A DNA stretch of 20,549 nucleotides, from assembly GCA_964563595.1 (NCBI GenBank), contig CAZLWR010000018.1, positions 1 through 20,549 of the forward strand, given 5' to 3'. Below the pieces are notes generated by a model that did no database searches, was not told the DNA's origin, and saw only the letters and a list, made by a program, of their open reading frames with translations. This document shows, piece after piece, positions 1 through 9,683 of the stretch. A program made the position numbers and the translations under genes. The DNA comes from CALMFT01 sp964563595. GTDB taxonomy: Bacteria > Patescibacteriota > Gracilibacteria > Absconditabacterales > Absconditicoccaceae. The stretch's first letter is position 1, and every line of letters begins with the position of its first letter.

Positions 1-1451
1 CCCCAACGATCTCATCTACAAATATCCAGTAAATTACGGACTCGATCGTAACCTCCACTTGCATACATTTCTCTCATTTTTTTGATCCGACTTTCTGGCT
101 TAGACATAAGTATTTCACCGGGTTTCATATGATAGCCTATATACCATTGTACTTCAGCAATTTCTTTATTAGAAAAACCAATGCGTTCAAGATCCTCTTT
201 AGCGATGTCCTGTCCACTATTTACATGATTGAGCCAGCTTCCATAAATAAACGATCTTTCCTCTTTATCTAGACCCAAAGAATGTGTGTGATACTGTTCA
301 ACTTTACCACAATCATGATACAACATAGCTATCCTTACCAAATAGTAAGTATTAATAACTTGAAGATGATGTAAGGCTAGTAGACTATGACTATATACAT
401 CGAATGGATGATATCTCATAGGTTGATTGAGGTGCTTTAATGCATAGATTCAAGGAAATATGTATTTGAGTAAATTGAGTTCATCAAGTACCGCTACGTA
501 TCCAAAAGGATTCGGTCAAGAAAATACCTTTTTTACTTCTTCGTGAATACGCTCCTTACTTAAGTTCTTTACTAAATAATAACACTTCCTCATACTCTTC
601 CAAGTCGCTTGCTCATAATCAAACTCTGCATTTAAGATGTTATCAAAATTGAGTATATTCTGAAATCTTATGGCCCTCAATATTCTCAAAGCGTCTTCAT
701 TAAATCTTGTATCGGGATTACCTACGGCCCTTATCTTGCCTTCTATGATATCCTGAATTCACTTGAAAGGATCTCGTAATATTCAGATTATAGAATCGTG
801 TTCCAAGCTATTACTTTTACAAAACTCTCTGAATAGTTTATTATCAAGCTTACCACTGTGTAATAAAGTAGATATGATATCATGATCTTGAATAACCAGC
901 AAAGCACCAACTACAATAAATCAATTATCCTTCACAAGTCTAAGAATGCCATCATTATCTAATTCATTATGTGTTTGTGTTAAACCATTACTACTTCAGT
1001 CAATTAAACAGGAGTAGTACATACTATTTATAGTAAAGTCTCTTCTTCATGCATCAGCCAGCAAATTATCAGACCATACTATGGATTCAGGATGACGAAA
1101 ATCACTGTAACCAGATTCCTCACGAAAAGGCGTAATTTCATACTTTACTTCCTCTTCCGTATGGGATAAAATAGTAATCGTGCCAAACTTCTCTGTTCTA
1201 AATAAATCAAATGAGTCTGTATCGTTGTTAGACTTTTTGCTTTTACTGTCTTTTAACTTTTTAATGCGATCCCAGATATCCTCCGGTTGGCCTGCCATAG
1301 TAAGATCCACATCTATAATATTCATATCTTTGCCAAGAAGCATATCCCTTATCACTCCTCATACTACAAAAAAATCCTTCAATCCTAGATGAGATTGCAG
1401 ATAGGCAATGTGTTGATGCAAATGTATAAGGTTTTCAAAATGAAGTTTCAT
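1..1451 (-). CDS. cca: CCA-adding tRNA nucleotidyltransferase / poly(A) polymerase family (3' end off the left edge)
   Basis: This enzyme adds or repairs the 3'-CCA end of tRNAs from CTP and ATP in the cytoplasm. Translation with UGA=Gly gives 483 residues and no true stop before the edge. The N-terminal nucleotidyltransferase head shows VVGGVIRDMLLG at residues 29-40 and the metal-binding DVD at 47-49; the first Gly of the GG pair (residue 31) is a TGA codon. A central RNA-binding part follows. An HD domain begins near residue 345, with H355 and H379-D380 in LYHDCGK. The ATG at 1451 is chosen because it overlaps the TAA of the upstream gene by one base and places the GG motif at the usual distance from the start. 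The gene is last in a series serS - sigma - unknown - cca, so it is probably cotranscribed. Bacterial members of this superfamily can be CCA-adding, A-adding or poly(A) polymerases; the HD domain favours CCA/A-adding, but the exact specificity is inferred. Confidence 0.9.
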
Positions 1452-2047
1452 TAGGCGACAGTTTCAAATAATTCATTGCTATAGGTTTCACGCAAATCGG
1501 TCCATTGCTGCATAGGATTTATCTCATGAGATAGATAATGGTTCATGCAATTCCATCTAATGACATCCTTTGTTCTTTGTTGTAAGACTCAGTGCTCCAA
1601 AGGAATTGAGCCATATTTTTTGGTTTTTATCATGCCTCTATAGGTACGATAAGACTGTTGAATAATAGACTGCTCTTTTGCATTAAAGTCACTCCATCCA
1701 TCAGTACATTGGCATGCCAAGTCATAAATTTCTAGTATATTTCAAGACAGCTGAGTTCAAGAATCATAAGTATGATCAACCTTCCCAAAGAAACTCACAA
1801 TATTTTGTACAAAGCCTTCGGTTCGTCTTATATCCTTATCGTATCCAAATAGTTTTGCTAAATCACTAACAAATTGTTTGTCATCTCACATCCATTCAGA
1901 ATAGGGTGCAAAAGTATGTTTGTAATTCGGCTCATACCTAAGATGTATTCCTTCCAAGATATTATAAACTTTATCTCGAGAATATTGTAATAGTTGTCTT
2001 TGACTATCTGATAGCTTTTGTATCTTTATAGAATTATGAAGCTGCAT
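1451..2047 (-). CDS. Unknown protein encoded between an ECF-like sigma factor and cca
   Basis: I do not recognise this 198-residue protein. It is open from the ATG at 2047 to the TAA at 1453-1451 when TGA is read as Gly (four in-frame TGA codons). That ATG is the first in frame after the sigma factor stop, and the intergenic spacing is 27 bp. The composition is soluble and mixed alpha-helical, rich in Gln, Tyr, Asp and Lys, with several Trp residues in the C-terminal half. No signal peptide or membrane segment is visible. Its stop overlaps the cca start as TAATG, which suggests translational coupling. The position directly behind a sigma factor is where anti-sigma factors often lie, but without a transmembrane or zinc motif that role is only a guess. 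Confidence 0.75.
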
Positions 2048-2074
2048 AAGAATATGACTAATGAAATAAATTGC

Positions 2075-2650
2075 TTACTTTTCACTAAATACCAAGTCTT
2101 CCTCAGAATATCCCATATTTCTCAAAGCATGAGGAATAATAGTATTTCTTATGCGAAAAATAATAGATTTGATAGTCCCCATTGGTTTGTCTAGTTGGTC
2201 AGCAATGACACTCATTTTTTCTCCATCCACAAAGAACAATTGGAATACAGATTGCAAATCACGAGAAGTTCACTGCATTATTAACTCAACTGCAGTTTTT
2301 AATTCTTTGTAATGCATCTCAGTTGTTAAAAGAGGATTACGATCTTGTATATTAAAGACTGTTGACTCCAATCCCATAGTCCTATTGCTCAACTTTACTC
2401 TCTTGCTTCTCAAATAATTAATACATTCATTTTTTGCTATCTGCGCCAACCATGCTCTTAAGTAGTTTTCTTCCGTATAGCTACCACGTTGGATAGCTCT
2501 AATAGCCTTTATATAGGTATCTTGCAATATATCTTGTGCGATATCATAATCTTTTACTATATCATGAATAATCTTGAGAAGAAACGATGAATGCTGATAC
2601 AATCTAGTGAGGGGTTTATTGGTTTCAAGTGTGTTACTTACAGTGTTCAT
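2075..2650 (-). CDS. ECF-like RNA polymerase sigma factor (sigma-70 family, regions 2 and 4)
   Basis: This 191-residue protein has the size and two-domain layout of extracytoplasmic-function sigma factors, which direct RNA polymerase to a dedicated promoter set. Region 2 lies around residues 20-90, with the pattern DYDIAQDILQDTYIKAIRA and later LRAWLAQIAKNECINYLR. Region 4 covers about residues 125-185, with VFQLFFVDGEKMSVIADQL followed by GTIKSIIFRIRN, the helix-turn-helix that reads the -35 box. A TGA codon at 2270-2272 splits it under the standard code and is read as Gly in the linker before region 4. The start ATG at 2650 lies 33 bp after serS, and no Shine-Dalgarno is visible. It sits inside a tRNA-maturation series rather than next to an obvious anti-sigma gene, so its signal is unknown. 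Confidence 0.85.
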
Positions 2651-2683
2651 AAGAAGTTGTTATCATTCAAATAATATATGAGC

Positions 2684-3967
2684 TTATCCTATCTGTTTCC
2701 TGCCTCACATATACGATCTAAGCACTTCAGGAATAAGAATACTTCCATCGGCTTGTTGGTAATTTTCCATAATAGCCACAAGAGTCCTACCCAAAGCAAT
2801 GGCAGTGGCATCATTCATGGATACAAATCACTTACGGCCTGTATCTTTTGGATCTTTAAACTTTGTACCCAATCTCCTAGCCTGATAATCGGCCATAAAG
2901 TCGGCACTATGAGTTTCACGATATCTATTTTGTCCTGGCATCCAACATTCCACATCTATATGTCTATAATCCACTGCACCCATATCACCAGTGCAGCAAA
3001 TCAACACTTGATGAGGTATATGCAGTTGTTGCATGAGATATTCTTGTATTGCTACGAGAAACAAGTGCTCTTCCATGCCCTGTTCAGGAACAGTAAAGGT
3101 TTCCATTTCTAGCTTATCAAATTGATGCTGTCTGATCAAACCTCTAGTATCTTTACCATAACTTCCTGCTTCTCTTCTAAACGCCGTGCTATATCATAGA
3201 TATCTTATAGGCAACTGGTTCACATCTAACATCGTATCCATATGCATTGGTCAAAGTACGTGTTCAGCAGAGCCATTGAGCACCAGGCCATCATTTTCAA
3301 AACAATATCTCTCCTCTTTTGGATAAAGTCTTCCCATCTTATTCATGATTTCCATCTTCATGAAATAAGGCGTAAGAATTGGGGTGAAAGGCTTATTACT
3401 TACTTGTAAATTATTATCTTTAATAATCTGATCTATAATGACCTGATTAGTCAGAGTATTCATAACTCGCTGAATAATAGCAAATTGCAACAATACAAGA
3501 TCATTTTTGAGATAAACAAATCTACTGCCGCTCACCTGCCCTGCGGTTTCAAAGTCTAATAAATCAAGCGTATCTCCTAGTTCCCAATGCTCCTTGGGTT
3601 TAAAATCAAATTTAGTTGGTTCTCATCGCTTCTTCAAGACTACATTTTCATTGTCATCTTTACCATAAGGAGTATCTGGACTATATAAGTTTGGTACAGA
3701 CTCAGCAACTAGTTTAAATTGCTCTTCAATAAGTCTGAGCTTATCTTCTAGCTTTCAGCTTTCAACTTTAAGCTTTACGCCTTCAGTTTGATCTCTATTT
3801 GAGGCTGCTTGTTTTTTTGCAGCATTCAGATTATCTAATTCTTTTTGAGTGGATTTAAGTTCTTCATAAAGCGATTTGAACTTCTCCAGATCGCACTCTA
3901 CAAATTTATCTTTACAGACTTTACGGATATAGTCCAAATTTTCATAGATATACTTTGGATCCAACAT
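2684..3967 (-). CDS. serS: Serine--tRNA ligase
   Basis: Seryl-tRNA synthetase charges tRNA-Ser with serine using ATP. The 427-residue product has the normal family length. It starts MLDPKYIYENLDYIRK, the typical opening, and continues into the helical tRNA-binding arm (about residues 1-110). The class II core follows: a GSRFVYLKNDL segment; motif 2 with FRREAGSYGKDTRGL then IRQHQFDKLE; and the motif 3 region with ARRLGTKF, ALGRTLVALMENYQ and ILIPEVLR near the C-terminus. Several glycines are encoded by TGA, for example the Gly after DTGRK at 2828-2830 and the Gly before GRKQIG near the end. It is the first gene of the minus-strand series and diverges from the plus-strand gene at 4195, so its promoter should lie in the 227-bp gap 3968-4194. 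Confidence 0.96.
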
Positions 3968-4093
3968 GAGATAAGCAATAAAATATAAAGCCCTTTAATA
4001 CATATATTTTGTACATACAATATCAAGAAAACGCTACTTCTATAAGAAGATTCTTGGCAATCAAGTTCAGTCACAATAATGATATACAATCTA

Positions 4094-4121
4094 TTGACAT
4101 TCAATATATTATATCTAACTA
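4094..4121 (+). promoter_or_regulatory. Possible sigma-70-type promoter for the gene at 4195
   Basis: TTGACA at 4094-4099 is a perfect -35 hexamer. Sixteen bases later TAACTA (4116-4121) is a weak -10 candidate. The site lies in the 227-bp divergent gap between serS and the plus-strand gene, about 75 bp before its start. The region is AT-rich, so chance matches are likely for the -10 box. Confidence 0.35.
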
Positions 4122-4194
4122 ATTAGATGCTAAATTCGCAAATAAGACAAAGATACTAATCGAAATATAAACATTTATTCCTAATATAAGACTT

Positions 4195-4887
4195 ATGAAA
4201 AATACCCCCAGTAGAAAAAACGCTGCGAAAAATGCAGGTAGTGGAGTTGATAAGCACGCTGGTTCGGTGGCACACAATTTCCATATTACGCCAGAGACAT
4301 TTGCTACCCTAGACAGTTGTTATACTGGAGAAACAATTCTCCACGAAGACAAGACCTATTCGGTCTTAGACTTCTCTCATTTATCACAGGAAGAGTTAAT
4401 TGCTTTCTTTTGAGGAGAGCAAGCAATGCGATGAAAAAAAACAGCCCCCACACTCATACGTAAAGCAATTCCTGGTGAAGCGATTGTGACGTACGTTAAA
4501 GACAAGGAGGGTGTCACTCATGAAAAATCCAATGTAGCTGGAGAATGACAATTTGTCTTTCGAAATCCAGGTACTGATGATATCTATATACCCTCTCGAA
4601 ACGCTGAGAAACTACTCACAGAGTATAATATCAATGACCTATCTGAACTATCTGAAACAGAGTTCGCACCGTTTGTGCCTACAGGCAAAGCATCAAGAAT
4701 ACCCGTTGGTATTATAAACAAACCTACCGCACTACGCGTAGTATCCCGAAATGATGTACAAAAATTGGGTGTATGAGCAACATTGAAGCTGGAAGATAGA
4801 GGAGATAAGTATGAAATAACAGGCCTAAATCAATGATGATTTGAAGCACGAAGTATTACAGACAAACAAGGAAATATTGTAACATAG
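4195..4887 (+). CDS. Unknown protein, 230 aa, first gene of a plus-strand pair
   Basis: I do not recognise a family. The ATG at 4195 opens a frame that stops at TAG 4885-4887 with TGA read as Gly; TGA occurs singly and as a doublet (NQGGFEARS near the end). The first about 25 residues are Lys/Asn/Ser/Ala-rich and probably disordered. A middle section contains GETILHEDKTYSVLDF and a Gly/Lys-rich patch. Then comes a beta-rich part with AIPGEAIVTYV, GQFVFRNPGTDDIYIPS and a C-terminal section TALRVVSRNDVQKLGVGATL. No membrane segment or signal peptide is seen. The phosphoribosyltransferase-like gene follows after 56 bp on the same strand, so the two may form an operon. Confidence 0.75.
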
Positions 4888-4943
4888 GCCACTATAAATC
4901 ACAAAGGCAAGAACAAAATATTTAAGAACTTTTTTGTATACCC

Positions 4944-5738
4944 ATGAAAACGAATGCCTCACCTTCTTATAGATACCTAGATGCAGAAGACAGAGCAACA
5001 CACTACTACGCCATTAAAGTACTTTGTGAGTTCGTAAAAACAAACAAGGTAAAAAACATTATATTGATTGATACCTCAGCTAGAGGAGGTCGAGTCGGCA
5101 TTGACGAGTATTGGAAACTTCACTTTGATATGAAAGATAAACCTCGTGTATTTTTTATAAATCCTGATGGGTTTTTTGATGACTATAGAACGCAGCGTGG
5201 ACAAAGACAGTTCGCTGAAATGTTCAAGGATTCTATTCCTAGTTTTAGAAATGATGCTACCTTAGTATTTGATACTTGTATACACTCAGGAGGAACAATG
5301 GATAAAGTAGTAAAAAATCTAGAGCTTGCCTGAATTTCACCACTAGTCGGTGTAGGACATATAGACAATAGCAATTATGGGCCTTTCAAAACACGCCCAA
5401 ATTTCGTGGTGTTTGATAGCTCAGTCAGTTGCTATCTTTTTCTAAGAGAAAGCCTTGTGTGTAGGGAAAGAAACGACCTAGCTTGTGCACTATCAACTGA
5501 TAGACTCGACAAAGCAAGATGAGGAAGCATCAGAAGAGAATTGAGAGCGAATATCAATGAGTACTCCCATCTATGTCAACAGTGAAGAATGGATATCATA
5601 GAAGAATTGGCCAAATACAATGGCAATAGAATAGCACGCTCTGCGTTACAACAGGAAGATGTAAGAGACCTATTAAGACTGTTGGGATGATTCTTAGAAG
5701 AACTACAACAGCCGCCAAAAAAAAGACGACCACGATAG
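4944..5738 (+). CDS. Phosphoribosyltransferase-fold-like protein, 264 aa, substrate unknown
   Basis: The frame runs from ATG 4944 to TAG 5736-5738 with TGA=Gly. The N-terminal about 130 residues look like a type I phosphoribosyltransferase fold. A beta strand and loop VKNIILIDTSARGGRVG (about residues 36-52) resembles the first phosphate-binding loop. ATLVFDTCIHSGGTM (about 105-119) resembles the PRPP-binding loop, where strand, acidic residue and a Gly/Thr turn are expected. The usual DD pair is DT here, so catalysis is uncertain. The C-terminal part is helical and ends in a basic Pro/Lys/Arg tail (PPKKRRPR), which may bind nucleic acid. It could be a nucleobase PRTase, a ComF-like protein or a regulatory relative; I cannot choose. 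It ends only 12 bp from the convergent pilin gene. Confidence 0.7.
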
Positions 5739-5750
5739 AACACCCTAAGG

Positions 5751-6350
5751 CTAATACTTTCTTATATCAAAAAACAATTGTATATCCTGGGCTACATTAA
5801 GTTCATATTTACCAGTATTATATCTGTTACTGGTCATTTTCCCATATATTCGGAAACCTTTTTGGTAGATATCTTTTACATCACCAAACTGATAGGGAAG
5901 GACTCTGAAAATCAAACTAGGAATACTTACTTTATAAGGGTTAGTGAGTTGCTTTATGTCACCGCTCCCGGTATCTAGCCCCAAAAAGCAACCCGAACCC
6001 TGTCCACACTCGCCTATTTTACTAAGCTTGATTTGCCTATCTTGCGTTTTGAGAACAAGTATGTCAGCATATCCTTTATCTACAGCTACAAATTTCCCAG
6101 AACCGAAATAGGCGTCTAGATCTAGATCATAATTATCTACTAAATTTTGAATAGTCTGACTAGCAAATAATAGCTCATTATTAAGGTTTTTTTCTTGCTC
6201 AATTCTAACTGATAGTTTCAAAATACTCGTATATATACCAAATATAATTCCGACCAAAAGACTTATAATTACCAATGAAATAAGAACTTCCAGTAAAGTA
6301 AAAGCCTTTATAAATATTTGTCATCTTCAACGAAGCCAAGAAATCTGCAT
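5751..6350 (-). CDS. Type IV pilin-like / pseudopilin protein (N-methylation motif)
   Basis: This 199-residue protein carries a prepilin leader. After a short basic leader (MQISWLRGRGQIFIKA) comes FTLLEVLISLVIISLLVG, the hydrophobic helix with the conserved Glu at mature position 5. The helix continues amphipathically, and a globular C-terminal domain follows containing a Cys pair (GECGQGSGC). A prepilin peptidase would cut before Phe; the residue at -1 is Ala instead of the usual Gly. Size and layout resemble minor pilins or GspJ/PilW-like pseudopilins. Two leader glycines are TGA codons, so a standard-code annotation would miss the leader and start inside the membrane helix. The ATG at 6350 is the first in frame after an upstream TAA. 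No other pilus assembly genes are in the window. Confidence 0.88.
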
Positions 6351-6416
6351 GAAATAATTGAATTAAGAGCAAATTAAACTAACAGTACTAATACAATTAT
6401 ATACATACTTTTCAAC

Positions 6417-6908
6417 ATGATTGTGGTAGGAATAGATCCAGGAGTAAGAAAATTATGATACGCAGTAGTAGATTTCCAACATGATCAAAAACATATACTG
6501 GATTGTGGCATACTTTTTGATGACAAAACCATTACAAATAGAATGGATCGATTTGAGAAAATGAGCAACATCTATACTTTTTTCCAGGAACTTTCTCAAA
6601 AGTACTCCATTGATCTCATAGCTATTGAAAAGCTGTATTTCACCGATAGGAACCAATCCAATGCGGAGTTTGTGTACGGCATAAGAGGGGCCCTCATCAC
6701 TTTATTTTATTCTAAGCATATTAAGATTCAAGAAATTGATCCAGTTCAAGTAAAAAAATACATAACCTGAAACGGCAAAGCCGACAAAAAACTGGTGCAA
6801 GCAAAAATTATGCAAATCTATGGGCTACAACTCATACCCGAATACAATGATAGTGCGGACGCTCTGGGCATGGCTCGGATCGCAAAAACTATTTCCCCTT
6901 CTTCCTAA
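6417..6908 (+). CDS. ruvC: Crossover junction endodeoxyribonuclease RuvC
   Basis: RuvC resolves Holliday junctions during recombination and repair by symmetric nicking, acting with RuvAB. The 163-residue product matches the family length. It opens MIVVGIDPGVRKLGYAVVD, with catalytic Asp7. The second acidic residue is Glu71 in IAIEKLYF, and the last pair is Asp145 and Asp148 in NDSADALGMA. NQSNAEFVYGIRGAL in the middle is also typical. Gly14 in LGYA and Gly118 before NGKADK are TGA codons; both positions are usually glycine in this family. The start ATG is 67 bp from the divergent pilin gene, and the stop is TAA. ruvA and ruvB are not in this window. Confidence 0.96.
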
Positions 6909-6960
6909 GTATGAAGACCTTTCAATATAATTTTTATATCCGCATTCACATAAATTTCTC

Positions 6961-6988
6961 TTGCATTTTTATGAAGGCTGATTATAAT
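6961..6988 (+). promoter_or_regulatory. Promoter of clpB
   Basis: TTGCAT at 6961-6966 and a perfect TATAAT at 6983-6988 are separated by 16 bp, in the 130-bp gap between ruvC and clpB. The predicted transcription start near 6995 lies inside the inverted repeat described as a CIRCE-like operator. Confidence 0.7.
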
Positions 6989-6989
6989 G

Positions 6990-7014
6990 TAGCACCAAAT
7001 TGACCTAGGTGCTA
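6990..7014 (+). promoter_or_regulatory. CIRCE-like HrcA operator upstream of clpB
   Basis: The inverted repeat TAGCACC (6990-6996) / GGTGCTA (7008-7014) has an 11-base spacer. The inner hexamers TAGCAC and GTGCTA are exactly 13 bases apart, the same geometry as the CIRCE element TTAGCACTC-N9-GAGTGCTAA bound by the heat-shock repressor HrcA. The outer bases of each arm and the TC/GA pairs differ from consensus. It begins one base after the -10 box, so a bound repressor would block initiation. HrcA itself is not encoded in the window. Confidence 0.72.
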
Positions 7015-7038
7015 TATTTAGATCTTAATGAGCCATCT

Positions 7039-9621
7039 ATGCCCAATTTCAATCATTATACCGTTAAAGCAAGCGAGGTAGTACAAAATGCCCACGATAT
7101 TGCTACACAACAATCTCATTCGCAATTAGATACCAGCCATTTGCTCGTTGCTCTTTTGCAACAAGCCGACTGATTAGTGCCTCAGATTATTTCTAAAGTA
7201 AGTCCAAATCTTCAATGATTACAGACACAAGCTATTACAAAACTCACAAAGCTTGCCAAGGTACAGGGAAGTTATCAACTTAGCCTATCATCCTATCTCA
7301 ATCAAGCATTCATACAAGCAGAACAAGTCATGTCCAGTATGGGTGATAGTTATGTCACCACGGAGCACCTGTTGCTTGCATTGCTCAAAGTATGAGATGA
7401 CACCACTGCTCTACTGCAACAATACGAAATCACTTACCAAAAGGTAATGGAAGCAATTCAGTCCATGAGAAAGTGAAAAGTTATTGACTCGCCCAATTCC
7501 GAAGAATCCATGGAGGCATTGGGCAAAATCGGTATTGATCTTACACAGCAAGCTGCAGAAGGAAATATGGATCCCATTATTTGACGTGATGAAGAAATTC
7601 GTAGAACTATGCAAATTCTTTCTCGTAGAACCAAAAACAATGCTGTACTCGTCGGAGATCCCTGAGTAGGTAAAACTGCTATCGTAGAAGGACTTGCACA
7701 GAGAATTATTACATGAGAAGTACCAGACACACTGAAATGAAAAAAAATCATAGAGCTCAGAATCGGAGAACTTATGGCATGAACGCAATACCGTGGATCT
7801 TTTGAAGAAAAGCTCAAAAGTATTATTGATACACTTGAAAAGTCCGAAGGACAGATTATTTTGTTTATTGATGAATTACATACTATAATCTGAGCAGGAA
7901 AGACCGAAGGATCAGCGGACATGGCAAACATGCTCAAACCCGCTCTTGCTAGAGGCAAAATGAGAGTAATCGGAGCCACGACGCTCTCAGAATATCGTAA
8001 ACACATTGAAAAGGATCCGGCTTTAGAAAGAAGATTCCAACCGGTAATAGTCGATGAACCTTCTGTGGAAGATGCTACTACCATCCTAAGGGGCATCAAA
8101 GCAAACTATGAACGTCACCACGGAGTAAGAATTACCGATGCAGCAGTGGTTGCTGCGGTAGAGCTAAGCACCAGATACATCGCAGATAGATTTTTGCCTG
8201 ACAAAGCAATTGACTTAATGGACGAGGCAGCAGCTTCAGTAAAAATGGGTATCGTTTCCGAACCCGAAGAGCTTTCGAAGCTAGATAAAGAGATCAAACA
8301 ACTTGAAATAGAAAAACAAGCTCTCTTGAGGGAATTAAAAGAAGACAAAAATAATAAACTGCAAGGACGTATAAATCAAATCGACAAACAAGTATCAAGT
8401 CTCAAAGAGGAGTATACTGCACTCAGAGTATCGTTTGATACTGAAAAAGAATTATTACAACAGCATAAGTCTCTTCAAGAACAGATTGCTAAAGGAGAAC
8501 ACGCGGCACAAATAGCCATGAACAATTCAGATTATAATACATCTGCAGAAATCACCTATGGGCAAATTCCTGTTCTTCAAAAGCAATTGGAGCAAGTAAA
8601 AGCACAAATAGAACAAGCGAAGAGAAGTGGGTCGCTTACTATCAAGGATCAAGTGGAACCAGAAGACATTGCTGCCATCGTCAGTCGTCGAACTGGCATT
8701 CCAGTCAATAAACTCATTGCATCAGATAGAGAAAAACTCACCCATCTTGAAAACTATCTTAAAGAGAAGGTAATTGGACAGGATCATGCGGTCCATGCAG
8801 TCGCAAATGCCATCCGCCGCGCCCGTGCAGGCATCAAAGACCCTAACAGACCAATTGGATCCTTTATTTTTGCAGGACCAACAGGAGTCGGTAAGACCGA
8901 ATTAGCAAAAACTCTTGCGGGATTCCTTTTTGATGACCCTAAGGCCATGATCAGAATAGATATGTCCGAATACATGGAAAAACACGCAGTTGCACGCTTG
9001 ATTGGTGCTCCTCCTGGATATATAGGCTATGACGAATGAGGACAACTAACTGATGCAGTAAGACGCAAAGCATACTCTGTAATATTGTTTGATGAGATAG
9101 AAAAAGCACACCCAGACGTATTTAATCTCTTACTGCAAATATTGGATGATGGGGTTCTTACTGACTCTAAAGGAAAGACGGTGAGTTTCAAAAATACCAT
9201 CATCATCATGACAACCAATTTAGGTAGTGAGTTCTTGGAACAAGGAGAAGAGCATTCCGAAGATAAGTTAATAAGGTTACTTTCCAAGCACTTTCGTCCA
9301 GAGTTCGTCAATCGTATTGATGATATCATCATATTTAGTTCACTAGACAAAGATATCAATAGACAGATCGTAAAGATCCAACTTGATAAGTCTCTGCAGC
9401 TCGTCCAGAAAGAAAAAGGAATTATGATACAGTATGATGATAAGATACTAGACTATCTTATCGACGTAGGCTTCGATCCGCAGTTCGGAGCAAGACCCTT
9501 GAAGAGAGCAATACAAAAACATATTTTAGATAAAGTTGCCATGAGCATTTTAAATGACAATATCTCGGAAGGATCTACTATCTCCTTAAAGTATGAAGAC
9601 AATCAGATTATCATAAAGTAG
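7039..9621 (+). CDS. clpB: ATP-dependent chaperone ClpB (Hsp104 family disaggregase)
   Basis: ClpB is a hexameric AAA+ machine that threads aggregated proteins through its pore, together with DnaK. The frame from ATG 7039 to TAG 9619-9621 gives 860 residues, the normal length. The N-terminal domain (about 1-145) contains the ClpN repeats (HLLVALLQQ; EHLLLALLK). AAA1 carries Walker A GDPGVGKT at 206-213, with Lys212. The coiled-coil middle domain spans about residues 400-530. AAA2 carries Walker A GPTGVGKT at 613-620, followed by the pore loop GYIGYDEGG and Walker B ILFDEIEKAHPD. Eleven in-frame TGA codons occur, including Gly209 of the first Walker A and Gly667 next to the AAA2 pore loop. All but the last lie in the first third of the gene. 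A promoter and CIRCE-like site precede it, and a bidirectional terminator follows. Confidence 0.98.
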
Positions 9622-9637
9622 AATAAAATACAAAACA

Positions 9638-9667
9638 AAAAAACCTCTTTCGCAAGAAGGTTTTTTG
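9638..9667. terminator. Bidirectional Rho-independent terminator between clpB and the thioredoxin gene
   Basis: A hairpin has an A-rich arm ending ACCTCTT, a TCGC loop and the arm AAGAAGGT with one bulged A, followed by six T on the plus strand. On the minus strand the complementary A-run gives seven T. It lies between the ends of two convergent genes (9621 and 9684) and can serve both. Confidence 0.85.
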
Positions 9668-9683
9668 TTAAACTGTAAAACAG

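Noticed and set aside
2678..3112. A 144-codon plus-strand open frame over serS
   Set aside because: It lies antisense to conserved SerRS motifs and has no family resemblance.
3968..4194. A short gene or tRNA in the divergent gap (a 68-codon minus-strand frame overlaps it)
   Set aside because: The frame overlaps the serS start, its translation is low-complexity hydrophobic, and no cloverleaf or T-loop pattern is visible; the gap is best explained by divergent promoters.
7458..8099. A 213-codon open frame on the minus strand inside clpB
   Set aside because: It is the antisense shadow of a clear clpB coding region; its Ser/Ile-rich translation matches no family.
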